In this document: one piece after another, positions 55,076 to 63,221 of the stretch
Numbering within the stretch: the first letter of the stretch is position 1
How the letters are laid out: each line of letters starts with the position of its first letter
Assembly (NCBI GenBank): GCA_963717455.1
Contig: OY970336.1
Coordinates: 124,001 to 188,000 of the forward strand
Length of the DNA: 64,000 bases
Direction: 5' to 3'
DNA from: Bog-473 sp963717455
GTDB lineage: Bacteria; Actinomycetota; Acidimicrobiia; Acidimicrobiales; RAAP-2
Notes under the pieces: generated by a model
What the model saw: only the letters and a program-made list of their open reading frames with translations
What the model was told of the DNA's origin: nothing
Database searches by the model: none
Made by a program: the position numbers and the translations under genes

Positions 55076-55672
55076 TCAGGTGGGGGGCGTGTAGCGCTTG
55101 TTCGAGCGGGGCCGTGACCCGTTCGGGGGCCGGCTGCCGCCGCGGTTCGGCGGGGACGGCGCGGTTCCCTCCGCCCGCTTGAGCGCCTGCTGCAGGCGGT
55201 AGGCCCGGACCAGGTACCAGGCGCCTGCGATAAGGAACGGGATGCCGAAACCCCAGTAGTGCAGGTTGACGACGCCCAGTCCGTAGATCGCCAGCGTGAT
55301 CCCCTGGAAGAGCCGCTTGCGCAGCAGCGAGGTCACGAGGATCAGCACCGCCATGATCAGGATCATGTAGGTGAGCTCGACGTAGACGGTGGTGCTCTGG
55401 TGGTGGTTCCGGGCGTAGTCGATGGACGCCGAGCTGATGATGATGCCGACCAGGGCGGCCAGCGGGGCCGCCACGAGCCCGATGGCCCGCTCCTTGTCGT
55501 CGGAGCGGGCGATGGTGTCTTCGAGCTCCTCGACCGAGCGGTCGTCGGTGGCGTTCTTCTTGTCGTCGGCCTCGTCGTCGGGCCGCACGATCGTGTACTT
55601 GAAGCGCTCCCACCGTGTCATACGGGGTGCGTCGTCGCCTCCGGAAGTGCCGGCGTCTTGACTCGAGGGCAT
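55076..55672 (-). CDS. Membrane protein of unknown function
   Basis: A 198-residue protein with an acidic N-terminal half (MTRWERFKYTIVRPDDEADD), about four membrane helices from residue 65 (IGLVAAPLAALVGIIISSAS, ELTYMILIMAVLILVTSLL) and a basic Pro-rich tail. ATG 55672 follows TAGCCT by 6 nt on the minus strand, supporting a leaderless start. It lies between two PII-linked loci. I do not recognise a function. Confidence 0.72.
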   Translation of the reverse strand: MPSSQDAGTSGGDDAPRMTRWERFKYTIVRPDDEADDKKNATDDRSVEELEDTIARSDDKERAIGLVAAPLAALVGIIISSASIDYARNHHQSTTVYVELTYMILIMAVLILVTSLLRKRLFQGITLAIYGLGVVNLHYWGFGIPFLIAGAWYLVRAYRLQQALKRAEGTAPSPPNRGGSRPPNGSRPRSNKRYTPPT

Positions 55673-55819
55673 CGGGGAAGGCTATCGCTCCCCCGAAGTG
55701 ACTCCCTTTTCGCAGGTGGTCGACGCCCTAGGCCCCGCTCGGACGAGCGGCCGGTCGGGTCACTAACGTGCGTGCGTGCGTGGGCCCGAGGCCCAGCTGA
55801 TCGTGAGGAGCTGACTCAG

Positions 55820-56158
55820 ATGAAGCTCGTGGTAGCTGTCGTGAAGCCGTTCAAGCTCGACGACGTCAAGAACGTCTTGAAGAACATGGGCGTCGCGGGC
55901 ATGACGCTGACCGAGGCGCAGGGCTTCGGGCGCCAGCGCGGGCACACCGAGAACTACCGGGGGGCCGAGTACCAGGTCGACTTCGTGCCCAAGCTGCGCG
56001 TCGAGGTGCTGGTCGACGACGACCGCGCCGAGGCCGTGGTCGATGCCATCGTCAGCTCGGCGGCCACCGGCAAGATCGGCGACGGCAAGGTGTGGGTCGT
56101 CCCGGCCGAGACGGTCGTGCGGGTGCGCACGGGCGAGCGCGGGCACGACGCCATCTGA
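55820..56158 (+). CDS. glnB: Second PII nitrogen-signalling protein
   Basis: A 112-residue PII paralogue of the gene at 52.2 kb, with the T-loop GRQRGHTENYRGAEYQVDF, the modifiable Tyr and the TGKIGDGKVWV signature. Start ATG 55820 has GAGGAG upstream. No GlnR box was found before it, so it may be expressed constitutively and serve other targets than Amt. It precedes a cyclic-nucleotide-binding gene on the same strand. Confidence 0.94.
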   Translation: MKLVVAVVKPFKLDDVKNVLKNMGVAGMTLTEAQGFGRQRGHTENYRGAEYQVDFVPKLRVEVLVDDDRAEAVVDAIVSSAATGKIGDGKVWVVPAETVVRVRTGERGHDAI

Positions 56159-56230
56159 ACGAGCGTTCGGGCTGCCCAGAAGGGCCGTTCACACGCACGC
56201 CAAGAGGGTGAAGGGCTACTGTCTGCGGCC

Positions 56231-56653
56231 ATGAGCCGCGATGACCTCGACCTCTCCAAGATCTGGCTGTTCTCGACCTCGTCGGCCAGGGACCTCCGCA
56301 CGATCAAGCGTGCCCTCGAGGAGGTCACCGTGCCCCCGGGACGGATGCTGTGCGAGCAGGGCACCATCGGGCGGGAGTTCTTCCTCATCGTCAAGGGCCA
56401 GGCGTCGGTGCGCCGGAACAACCGCAAGGTGGCCACACTCGGTCCGGGCCAGTACTTCGGCGAGATGGCGCTCCTCGACCGGCGTCCCCGCTCGGCCACC
56501 GTGATCTCCGACACCGAGATGACGCTCCTCGTCCTCGGCCAGCGCCAGTTCAACGGCGTGCTCGACGCCGTGCCCGCGCTCGCCCGCAAGATGCTCGCCG
56601 CCATGGCCACGCGCCTGCGTGAGGCGGACGAGCGGGCGATGGCCGCAATCTAG
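56231..56653 (+). CDS. Stand-alone cyclic-nucleotide-binding domain protein
   Basis: A 140-residue protein consisting only of a CRP-like beta-barrel: FFLIVKGQASVRRNN, LGPGQYFGEMALL and the phosphate-binding cassette RRPRSATV with the Arg expected for cAMP/cGMP contact. No helix-turn-helix follows, so it must act through partners. ATG 56231 lies 8 nt after TACTGT. An IS630 element is inserted exactly at its stop codon; the stop TAG is the same with or without the element. Confidence 0.85.
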   Translation: MSRDDLDLSKIWLFSTSSARDLRTIKRALEEVTVPPGRMLCEQGTIGREFFLIVKGQASVRRNNRKVATLGPGQYFGEMALLDRRPRSATVISDTEMTLLVLGQRQFNGVLDAVPALARKMLAAMATRLREADERAMAAI

Positions 56654-57777
56654 TGGTCTCGCGCGTAAATCATTGTGACTTACGCGACTCGGAGGGGCTT
56701 GCCGTCATAGGTCCAGCGGAACGGTGTTGCCCGGCGGTTGTAGTCGTTGATGAAGGCGATGACCTTGTCGGCCAGGTCGTCGAGTGAGTCGAATTCACCA
56801 CGGCGTAGCAGCCGACGTTCGAGTATCGAGAAGAAGAGCTCGACCTGGTTGAGCCAGCTGGCATGGGTGGGTGTGTGATGGATGTGGACCCGGGGATTGG
56901 CCTCTAAGAATTCGGTGACCTTGGCCGTCTTGTGGGCGGCGAAGTTGTCGGCGATGCAATGGAGATCGAGGTGCGGCGGGGTCTGGGTGACCAGGTCGCC
57001 CAAGAAGGTGACGAAGTTGTCGCTCCGAGTCGAGTTGGTGACCCATCCGGCCATTGTGCCCTCATGGACGCTCAACGCGGCGAAGAGCACGGCGGTGCCA
57101 TGGCGCTTGTACTCGAACTCCCGCCTGGTCCGCTTGCCCGGAATCGCCGGTTTGGTCGGGTTGATCCGTGACTTGGCCTGCATGCCCGACTTCTCGTCGA
57201 CCGACCAGACCACGGCATTTTGCGGCGGATTGAGGTACAGGCCGCAGACATCTGCGGCCTTGGCCCAAAAGTCCGGGTCATGGCTGGTCATCCACGACTC
57301 GACCTGCCAGGGCTTGAGGTCGAGGGCCTTACAGATCCGCCAGGCCTGCGAAGCCGAGATGTGCACGCCGTGCTCGGCCATGGCCGTCGCGAGACTCTCC
57401 ATCGTCCAGCGGGTCGATCCTGCCGGAGGGTCCTCGGTGACCAACTTGACCAAGAGCAACACGTCGTCGTGGTCATAGATCACCGGGCGGCCCGGACGCT
57501 CCTCGTCTTCTAACCCGGCCAGCCCGTATTCCTCATAGCGGGCCCGCCACATCCCTACCTGGTTGTAGTGCAGATCGACCACCTCACCGATCGCCCGATT
57601 GGACTCGCCGTCGGCCATCAGCAGAATCATGCGCGCCCGCTTGGCCGCCCGAGCTTCAATGGTGTTGGAGCGCACACGCGCTTCGAGTTCGGCCCGGTCA
57701 CCCCGACGAAGTTTGAGTGGAGGAAGTCGCATCCCTCCATGAAACCACATCAGTGTTATTATCGCGAGGATCAACTA
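56651..57777 (-). mobile_element. IS630-family insertion sequence
   Basis: TA at 56651-56652 and TA at 57776-57777 bound a 1,123-bp element, as expected for the TA target duplication of IS630/Tc1 elements. Terminal sequences are imperfect inverted repeats (GTGGTCTCGCG... on the left, GTTGATCCTCGCG... on the complement of the right). The left end holds a small hairpin (CGCGTAA, 56662-56668, with TTACGCG, 56680-56686) over the transposase stop. Its GC content is lower than that of its neighbours. The transposase is intact. Confidence 0.85.
56680..57732 (-). CDS. IS630-family transposase
   Basis: A 350-residue DDE transposase. The N-terminus has paired helix-turn-helix domains (RAKRARMILLMADGESNRA region and YNQVGMWRARYEEYGLAGL). 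The catalytic triad is in WSVDEKSGMQA (Asp), CIADNFAAHKT (Asp) and WLNQVELFFSILERR (Glu), and all three are present. ATG 57732 (MRLPPLKLRRGD) fits the family; in-frame starts up to 57774 exist. Likely functional. Confidence 0.92.
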   Translation of the reverse strand: MRLPPLKLRRGDRAELEARVRSNTIEARAAKRARMILLMADGESNRAIGEVVDLHYNQVGMWRARYEEYGLAGLEDEERPGRPVIYDHDDVLLLVKLVTEDPPAGSTRWTMESLATAMAEHGVHISASQAWRICKALDLKPWQVESWMTSHDPDFWAKAADVCGLYLNPPQNAVVWSVDEKSGMQAKSRINPTKPAIPGKRTRREFEYKRHGTAVLFAALSVHEGTMAGWVTNSTRSDNFVTFLGDLVTQTPPHLDLHCIADNFAAHKTAKVTEFLEANPRVHIHHTPTHASWLNQVELFFSILERRLLRRGEFDSLDDLADKVIAFINDYNRRATPFRWTYDGKPLRVA

Positions 57778-57883
57778 GGCACCCGCTTGACCCTTTCGCG
57801 TCGGCTCCCGGTGGGCGCTTACCCCCGCTGAGCAGGACCTGGGTCCCCTCGGCATCCGCGTCTCCGCAGGTCTGCGCTGCGAA

Positions 57884-57921
57884 ACTTCCTGTGTCCGGTT
57901 CCTCGCCTGGACACAGGAGGT
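57884..57921 (+). promoter_or_regulatory. Shine-Dalgarno-sequestering hairpin in the aquaporin leader
   Basis: ACTTCCTGTGTCC (57884-57896) pairs with GGACACAGGAGGT (57909-57921): 13 pairs, one of them G-U, around a 12-nt loop. The whole Shine-Dalgarno AGGAGG (57915-57920) lies in the 3' arm, 7 nt before the ATG. When folded, ribosome access would be blocked. Confidence 0.75.
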
Positions 57922-57927
57922 CACGTC

Positions 57928-58686
57928 ATGGAACAGCTGAACTGGAAGAAGCTGGTGGCGGAGTTCTTCGGAACGCTGATACTGGTCGTCATCGCCGTCG
58001 GTGTCGCCACCGAATCGTTCGGTTTCAAGCTGTTCGGCCTCAGCTACTCGGCCGGCGTGGCGGCCACCGCCCTCGCCTTCGGCCTGGTGCTGGCGGCACT
58101 CGCCTACGCCATCGGCCCGATCTCGGGCGCGCACGTCAACCCCGCCGTGACGCTGGGCTTCATCGGCAGCGGCCGGATGAGGCTCGTCGAGGGCGTGGCC
58201 TACATCGTGGCGCAGCTGGCCGGCGCCATCGCGGGCGCCTACCTGCTCTACGCCATGATGGACACGTCGCCCTTCTACTCCAAGAGCCGGATCGGCCTGG
58301 GCGCCGACGGCTACGGCTCGGCCTCCCACCTGCACGTCAGCCAGGGCGGGGCCTTCCTCATCGAGGTGGTCCTCACCACCGTCTTCGTGATGGTCGTGCT
58401 CTTCTCCACCCACAAGGCCGCCATTCAGGGCGCGGCCGGCGTGGCCATCGGCTTCGGGCTGGTCGTGGTCCACCTGATCGGCATCCCGCTCACCGGCACC
58501 TCGGTCAACCCGGCCCGCTCACTCGGCCCGGCTCTGGTCGTGGGGGGCACCGCGCTCAGCCAGGTGTGGCTCTTCCTGATCGCCCCGATGGTGGGCGGGC
58601 TGGTCGCGGCAATCCTGCACTGGGTGCTGACCGACAACTCCAAGGACGTCACGGTCGACACGCCCGCGCCGGCTCCCGCCGCCTGA
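57928..58686 (+). CDS. aqpZ: Aquaporin (AqpZ-type water channel)
   Basis: A 252-residue six-helix channel with both NPA boxes (SGAHVNPAVTLGF and TSVNPARSLGPA). Selectivity-filter positions match AqpZ rather than glycerol facilitators: Phe in ALAFGL, His in VVVHLIGIPLTGTS and Arg after the second NPA. It would pass water quickly across the cell membrane. The strong AGGAGG site is embedded in a hairpin, so translation may be controlled. It lies just downstream of the IS630 insertion, which may have separated it from its original upstream sequence. Confidence 0.9.
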   Translation: MEQLNWKKLVAEFFGTLILVVIAVGVATESFGFKLFGLSYSAGVAATALAFGLVLAALAYAIGPISGAHVNPAVTLGFIGSGRMRLVEGVAYIVAQLAGAIAGAYLLYAMMDTSPFYSKSRIGLGADGYGSASHLHVSQGGAFLIEVVLTTVFVMVVLFSTHKAAIQGAAGVAIGFGLVVVHLIGIPLTGTSVNPARSLGPALVVGGTALSQVWLFLIAPMVGGLVAAILHWVLTDNSKDVTVDTPAPAPAA

Positions 58687-58739
58687 ACAGCCGGTCCCTC
58701 CCGGTCACGCCGGAGGGGCCGCCCGCTACCGTCGGATCC

Positions 58740-59165
58740 ATGGATCTGACCGAGGCACTCACGTTCGTCCGGGACCGCTCGCAGGGCGTCCTGACCACCA
58801 TCCGCGCCAACGGGCGCCCGCAGCTCTCCAACATCCTCTTCGTGCCCGGCGACGAGGGCATGCTGCGGATCTCGGTCACCGACGACCGGGCCAAGACGAA
58901 GAACCTGCGCCGCGACCCCCGGGCCTCGCTCTACGTGCTGGGCGACAACTTCTACCAGTACGTGGTGCTCGAGGCGCAGGCCGAGCTCACCCCCGTGGCG
59001 TCCGACCCGCACGACGCGACCGTCGACGCGCTGGTGGACTACTACAAGGCCGGCAACGGCGAGCACCCCGACTGGGAGGACTACCGGGCCACCATGGTGG
59101 CTGACAAGCGGCTGCTCGTCGTGCTCCGGCCCGAGCGCGCCTACGGGATGATCGCGCCGGGCTGA
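58740..59165 (+). CDS. PPOX-class FMN/F420-binding split-barrel protein
   Basis: A 141-residue pyridoxamine-phosphate-oxidase-like protein resembling mycobacterial Rv1155/Rv2074-type F420 enzymes: GVLTTIRANGRPQLSNILF, RISVTDDRAKTKNLRRDPRA (quoted in part), SLYVLGDNFYQYVVLEAQAE. The substrate is unknown. ATG 58740 follows TACCGT (58727-58732) by 7 nt, a leaderless start. Confidence 0.85.
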   Translation: MDLTEALTFVRDRSQGVLTTIRANGRPQLSNILFVPGDEGMLRISVTDDRAKTKNLRRDPRASLYVLGDNFYQYVVLEAQAELTPVASDPHDATVDALVDYYKAGNGEHPDWEDYRATMVADKRLLVVLRPERAYGMIAPG

Positions 59166-59195
59166 CTTTCGGCGACCCGACTCGCGGAAGGTTGG

Positions 59196-61265
59196 TCAGG
59201 CGGGCGTCTCGACCGGGGCCGTCGCCGTCGCCGGTGCCGATCCCCCGTTGAGCGACTCCTCCACGAGCTGAGAGAGGTCCAGCACGCGCACGTCGTCCTG
59301 CTTGTCGTTGGCCCGGACTGCGTCGTCGAGCATGATCATGCAGTAGGGGCAGGCCGTCGACACGACGTCGGCCCCGGTGCCGAGCGCCTCATCCATGCGC
59401 TCCATGTTGACCCGCTTGCCGATGTTCTCCTCGAGCCACATGCGGGCGCCGCCGGCGCCGCAGCAAAAGCCGCGCTCCTTGCAGCGCCGCATCTCGATCT
59501 GCTCGACCCCGGGGATGGCGCTGAGCACCGTGCGCGGCTCCTCGATGACCCGGTTGTGCCGGCCGAGGTAGCAGGGGTCGTGGTAGGTCACCTTGCCCGA
59601 GTAGCCCGAGCCGGGCGTGAGCTTGCCCGCCTTCACGAGGTGCTCGAGCAGCTCGGCGTGGTGGATGACCTCGTAGTTGCCGCCGAGGGCGGGGTACTCG
59701 TTCTTGATGGTGTTGAAGCAGTGCGGGCAGCTGGCGATGATCTTCTTGGCACCCACCTCGTCGAGGGTGGCGATGTTCATCTTGGTCTGCTCCTGGTACA
59801 GGTACTCGTTGCCCAGGCGCCGCACCGGGTCGCCGGTGCAGGACTCCTTGGGCCCGAGGATCCCGAACGTCACGCCGGCCCGGTGCAGCATGCGCGCCGT
59901 GGCCTGCACGCCCTTGCGGGCCCGCTCGTCCAGCGCACCGGCGCAACCGACCCAGTACAGGTACTCGATGTCGTCGGGGATGGTGCCGGTGATGACCGGG
60001 ATCTCGAAGTCGAGGCTCTGCGTCCACTCGGTGCGCTTGTTCTGGCCGAGGCCCCAGGGGTCCCCCTGGTTCTCGACGTTGCGCAACATGAGCCCGGCCT
60101 CCGAGGGGAACTCGGACTCCATGAGCACCTGGTAGCGCCGCATGTCGACGATGGCGTCGATGTGCTCGATGTCGACCGGGCACTCGTTCACGCACGCGCC
60201 GCAGGTCGTGCAGGCCCACAGCACGTCAGGGTCGATGACGTTGGGCACCAGGGCGGTCTGCTCGCCCTCGCCGGTCATCAGTGGGGTGGCCGAGGCGAAC
60301 ATGTTGTCGCGCAGGTTCATGATGAGGAGCTTCGGTGAGAGGGGCTTGTCGGTGTTCCAGGCCGGGCAGGCCGACTGACAACGCCCGCACTCCGTACAGG
60401 TGGCGAAGTCGAGCATCTGCTTCCAGGTGAAGTGGCCGATCTCGCCCACGCCGAACACGGTGTCCTCGTCGACGTTCTCCATGTCCATGTCCGGCGTGGA
60501 GTACAGCGCGCCGAGGGCCCGGGGGCGCCGCGAGAAGGCGACATTGATGGGCGCGAAGAAGATGTGCAGGTGCTTCGAGTAGCTGACGAAGACGATGAAG
60601 CCCGAGATGATGGCTACGTTGAGGAGGAGGAAGACGGTGACCAGCACCGAGTTCGTGCCGGCGCCGAGGGGAGCCAGCAGCTTGGCCACGCCGTGGGAGG
60701 CGAAGGCGCCCCAGCCGTAGGGGAACTGGCTCGGGTCGGTGTTCACTTGGGCGCCGCGGTAGAGCAGCAGCGTGATCATGACGCCGGCGATCATGACGAG
60801 GACGAGCCAGGCGGCATCGAGGTGGGAGCCGTAGAAGCGTGACTTGCGCTCGAGGCGGCTCGGCGCGTTCTTCACGCGGATGACGGCGAACACCACGAGG
60901 GCCACCAGCACGGCGCAGGCGAAGAAGTCCTCGATGGCGCCGACCCAGTCCCAGGTCCCGATGATCGGGATGTGGAAGTCCGTGTCGAAGAGGTCCCCGT
61001 ACGCCTCGATGATCGTGAGCAGCAGGATCGTGAAGCCCCACATGGTGAAGAAGTGGGCCAGGCCCGGGACCGTCCACTGCAGCAGCTTGCGCTGGCCGGC
61101 GACCTCCTCGACCTCGGCCTCCGCCTTGGGCACGATGCTGCCCCGGGTCCGGCCGGGATCCTTCTTCCCGGCGCGGATGAGCTTGGAGAGCCAGTGGAAT
61201 CGGAATCCGGCGATGCCGAAACCGACGATGGTCACCAAGAGGCCCACGATGATTCTGACCGGCAC
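59196..61265 (-). CDS. etfD: EtfD-like membrane Fe-S oxidoreductase
   Basis: A 689-residue fusion. The N-terminal about 260 residues are a NarI-like membrane domain with likely haem-binding His (PGLAHFFTMWGF, SYSKHLHIFF). Then come two [4Fe-4S] ferredoxin motifs (CTECGRCQSACP and CTTCGACVNECPVDIEH) and two CCG cysteine-rich domains (YWVGCAG, CPHCFNTIKNEYP, HDPCYLGRHN, GFCCGAGGARMW, CPYCM). The architecture matches Mycobacterium tuberculosis Rv0338c (EtfD), which passes electrons from electron-transfer flavoprotein to menaquinone during fatty-acid oxidation. etfA/etfB are not in the window. Confidence 0.88.
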   Translation of the reverse strand: MPVRIIVGLLVTIVGFGIAGFRFHWLSKLIRAGKKDPGRTRGSIVPKAEAEVEEVAGQRKLLQWTVPGLAHFFTMWGFTILLLTIIEAYGDLFDTDFHIPIIGTWDWVGAIEDFFACAVLVALVVFAVIRVKNAPSRLERKSRFYGSHLDAAWLVLVMIAGVMITLLLYRGAQVNTDPSQFPYGWGAFASHGVAKLLAPLGAGTNSVLVTVFLLLNVAIISGFIVFVSYSKHLHIFFAPINVAFSRRPRALGALYSTPDMDMENVDEDTVFGVGEIGHFTWKQMLDFATCTECGRCQSACPAWNTDKPLSPKLLIMNLRDNMFASATPLMTGEGEQTALVPNVIDPDVLWACTTCGACVNECPVDIEHIDAIVDMRRYQVLMESEFPSEAGLMLRNVENQGDPWGLGQNKRTEWTQSLDFEIPVITGTIPDDIEYLYWVGCAGALDERARKGVQATARMLHRAGVTFGILGPKESCTGDPVRRLGNEYLYQEQTKMNIATLDEVGAKKIIASCPHCFNTIKNEYPALGGNYEVIHHAELLEHLVKAGKLTPGSGYSGKVTYHDPCYLGRHNRVIEEPRTVLSAIPGVEQIEMRRCKERGFCCGAGGARMWLEENIGKRVNMERMDEALGTGADVVSTACPYCMIMLDDAVRANDKQDDVRVLDLSQLVEESLNGGSAPATATAPVETPA

Positions 61266-61652
61266 GAATGCTCCTCGTCTTCGGTTACTGCATGGTCACT
61301 TCGAACAGGGGAGGCGGCGGAGTGCGAGCGCCACCTGGGATATCAGTGCGGTTCAGAGGATAGTGGGGCATCCCTGGGGGGGCCTAGTTGGGGCCCGCGG
61401 CAACCGCCTTCCTGCGCCGGCGACGCCCGTTGGATGCCCGTGGCGGGCCGCCTCGAAACCTGCGGCGCCCAGGCCCTCGCGTAGGGCTCCTCAAACCGGG
61501 CCCGATGCTCATTCTCGAGGTCGTTCCACAGCGTGCAACAGGCCCTCGCGTGCCACTTTCGTGCCACACTGCACCGAGCACGAGGGCCCACCTGGCGGTT
61601 TTCGACCACAGGGAATTCGCGTTTACCCAGCGTGTAGTGTGTGCGCGTTCTC
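61266..61652. other. Intergenic region upstream of tRNA-Gly
   Basis: No convincing gene. A short basic open frame exists on the minus strand (about 61384-61609) without recognisable features. A direct repeat CGTGCCAC occurs at 61549-61556 and 61560-61567. TAGTGT at 61635-61640 is a suitable -10 box for the tRNA. The other end would hold the etfD promoter. Confidence 0.5.
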
Positions 61653-61723
61653 GCGGGCGTAGTTCAGAGGCAGAACATCAGCTTCCCAAGCTGAGAACGG
61701 GAGTTCGATTCTCCTCGCCCGCT
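61653..61723 (+). tRNA. tRNA-Gly(CCC)
   Basis: A full cloverleaf: acceptor GCGGGCG pairs with CGCCCGC, anticodon stem TCAGC/GCTGA around the loop TTCCCAA (anticodon CCC) and a T-arm GGGAGTTCGATTCTCC. The discriminator base is T and CCA is not encoded. It reads GGG codons. Confidence 0.95.
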
Positions 61724-61895
61724 CTCCGTCGCCCGCTCTCTGTGTGACGTCGCGCGAGACATCTACTGGTCCGCGTGCTGAGCGCCACACTGGCTCCAGT
61801 ACCGACACGAGGCACCCGCCGGTTCTGACCTTGCTCTTCACCGTGGATGTTGCCCGCAAAGGATGCGTATCGGGCGGATCTCGAACCCAACCTCT

Positions 61896-61940
61896 TGACT
61901 ACGGATCAGAAGGTTGGGGGTTCGAATCCCTCCGAGCGCG
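61896..61940 (+). other. 3' remnant of tRNA-Arg(ACG): attachment-site core
   Basis: The sequence from the anticodon stem onward (TTGACTACGGATCAGA, AGGTTGGGGGTTCGAATCCC, TCCGAGCGCG) is that of a tRNA-Arg(ACG) 3' part, with anticodon ACG and the 3' acceptor strand CGAGCGC. The matching 5' acceptor, D-arm and half of the anticodon stem are missing upstream. An integrase gene follows within 100 bp. This is the expected signature of an att core left by site-specific integration into a tRNA gene. Confidence 0.8.
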
Positions 61941-62002
61941 CTTCGCGAAAATCCAGTTTAGCGACGCAATACCCTCACTTCCGGGACCGGGGATCCGCGC
62001 CG

Positions 62003-62033
62003 CGTCCCTACATTCGTCCCTACTTTTGCGCTT
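62003..62033 (+). promoter_or_regulatory. Integrase promoter with 9-bp direct repeat
   Basis: CGTCCCTAC occurs at 62003-62011 and again at 62015-62023 (12-bp phasing). The second copy overlaps TACTTT (62021-62026), which lies 7 nt before the integrase ATG. It could be an arm-type integrase site or an autoregulatory operator. Confidence 0.6.
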
Positions 62034-63204
62034 ATGGCGTGGGGCACCGGCACCATGCGCGAGCGCAGCCCTGGCAGCTGGGAGATCCGCGTCGCCGTCG
62101 GCATCGATCCGGTGTCGGGGCGCACGGTGCAGCGCTCCTTCGCCTTCCACGGCGGTGCCGAGGAGGCCGAACTCCGTCGCAAGGAGCTCGCGGCCGAGTG
62201 GGCCGAGCGGCGCCGTTCCTGACCGTCGGCGAACTACTCGAGCGTTGGCTGGCCGCGCACCACGACTGGCGGCCGGCCACGTGGATCTCGGCGCGATCAA
62301 ACGCCAAGGCCCTGTGTGCCGACGGCCTGGCGGCGCGCCGGGTGTCGACGCTCAAGCCCGAGCACGTGCGGGCGGCCATGGCGGTTTGGAGCACCGCCGG
62401 CGCCTCGGTGGCCGTGATTTCGGGGCGATTTCGCGTCCTGCGCTCGGCCGTCGGCTGGGCCCATGTGGAGCGCATCATCGATGTCAATCCGCTCAGCGGC
62501 ATGAGGGGACCACAGCGGCCGGGCACTCGGTTACATCTGAGTTCCGAGGAGGTGCTGCGCCTTCTCGCAACCGCTGACGCGATGGTCGGCGCGGCAAGAC
62601 TGCTTGATGAGGAACGCCTGCACAAGGCCGAACAGATCCGCCTGCTGGTCCGCCTCGCTGCGGACTCGGGGGCGCGTCGAGGCGAGCTGGTCGCCCTGCG
62701 TTTCGACGACCTCGAGGGGCGGGTGCTCACCATCGAACGGGGTGTGTCGGCCGACGTGCTCGGGCCCACCAAGACCGGTCGGACCCGGCGGCTCACCATC
62801 GGACGGGAGACGTCTGAGCTGTGGCGATCGAGCGCCGAGGGCTGGGTGTGGAGGCTTCCCGACGGCACCGCCTTCGGCCCCTGGCTGTTCTCCCCGAGGC
62901 CACCCACGACGTCCGGCTCACGGCGGGCGCTCTCGGGCACTGGTTCGCCGAGCTGGCCCGCGCCGCCGAGGTCCCTGGGGCGACGCTGCACCGACTGCGC
63001 CACAGCGTGGCCACATTCCTCGTCGGACGAGGTGAGCTGCTGCGGGCTCAACAGCGCCTCGGACATCGGGACCCTTCGACCACCCTCCGCATTTACGCGC
63101 ACGCCCTGCCGCTCGAGGACGAAGCGGTCGCCGACGACATCGACGAGATGCTCGGGACTTCGGTTCAGAGCTCAGATCGGGGTCGTTCAACGGGCACGGT
63201 GTGA
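62034..63204 (+). pseudogene. Tyrosine recombinase/integrase with two frameshifts
   Basis: The frame changes twice, each explained by one missing base: near 62215 and near 62890. Restored, it is 390 residues: N-terminal arm-binding part (SWEIRVAVGIDPVSGRTVQR), core-binding SAM-like domain (FLTVGELLERWLAAHHDW) and catalytic domain with Arg in DSGARRGELVALRFDD, HRLRHSVATFLVGRG (HxxR) and LGHRDPSTTLRIYAH (His and nucleophile Tyr). All catalytic residues survive, so loss is recent or a sequencing error. ATG 62034 has a leaderless-type promoter. Confidence 0.88.
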
Positions 63205-63221
63205 TCCGGCAAGTCCTTCCC

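Noticed and set aside
55673..55819. GlnR box before the second PII gene
   Set aside because: GTGAC and GTCAC words occur but without GAAAC partners at 6-bp spacing.
61384..61609. Minus-strand small basic open frame upstream of tRNA-Gly
   Set aside because: No start signal, family blocks or coding signature; kept only as an intergenic note.
61880..61940. A complete functional tRNA-Arg
   Set aside because: There is no 5' acceptor strand (GCGCTCG) or D-arm; upstream bases instead mirror the T-arm.
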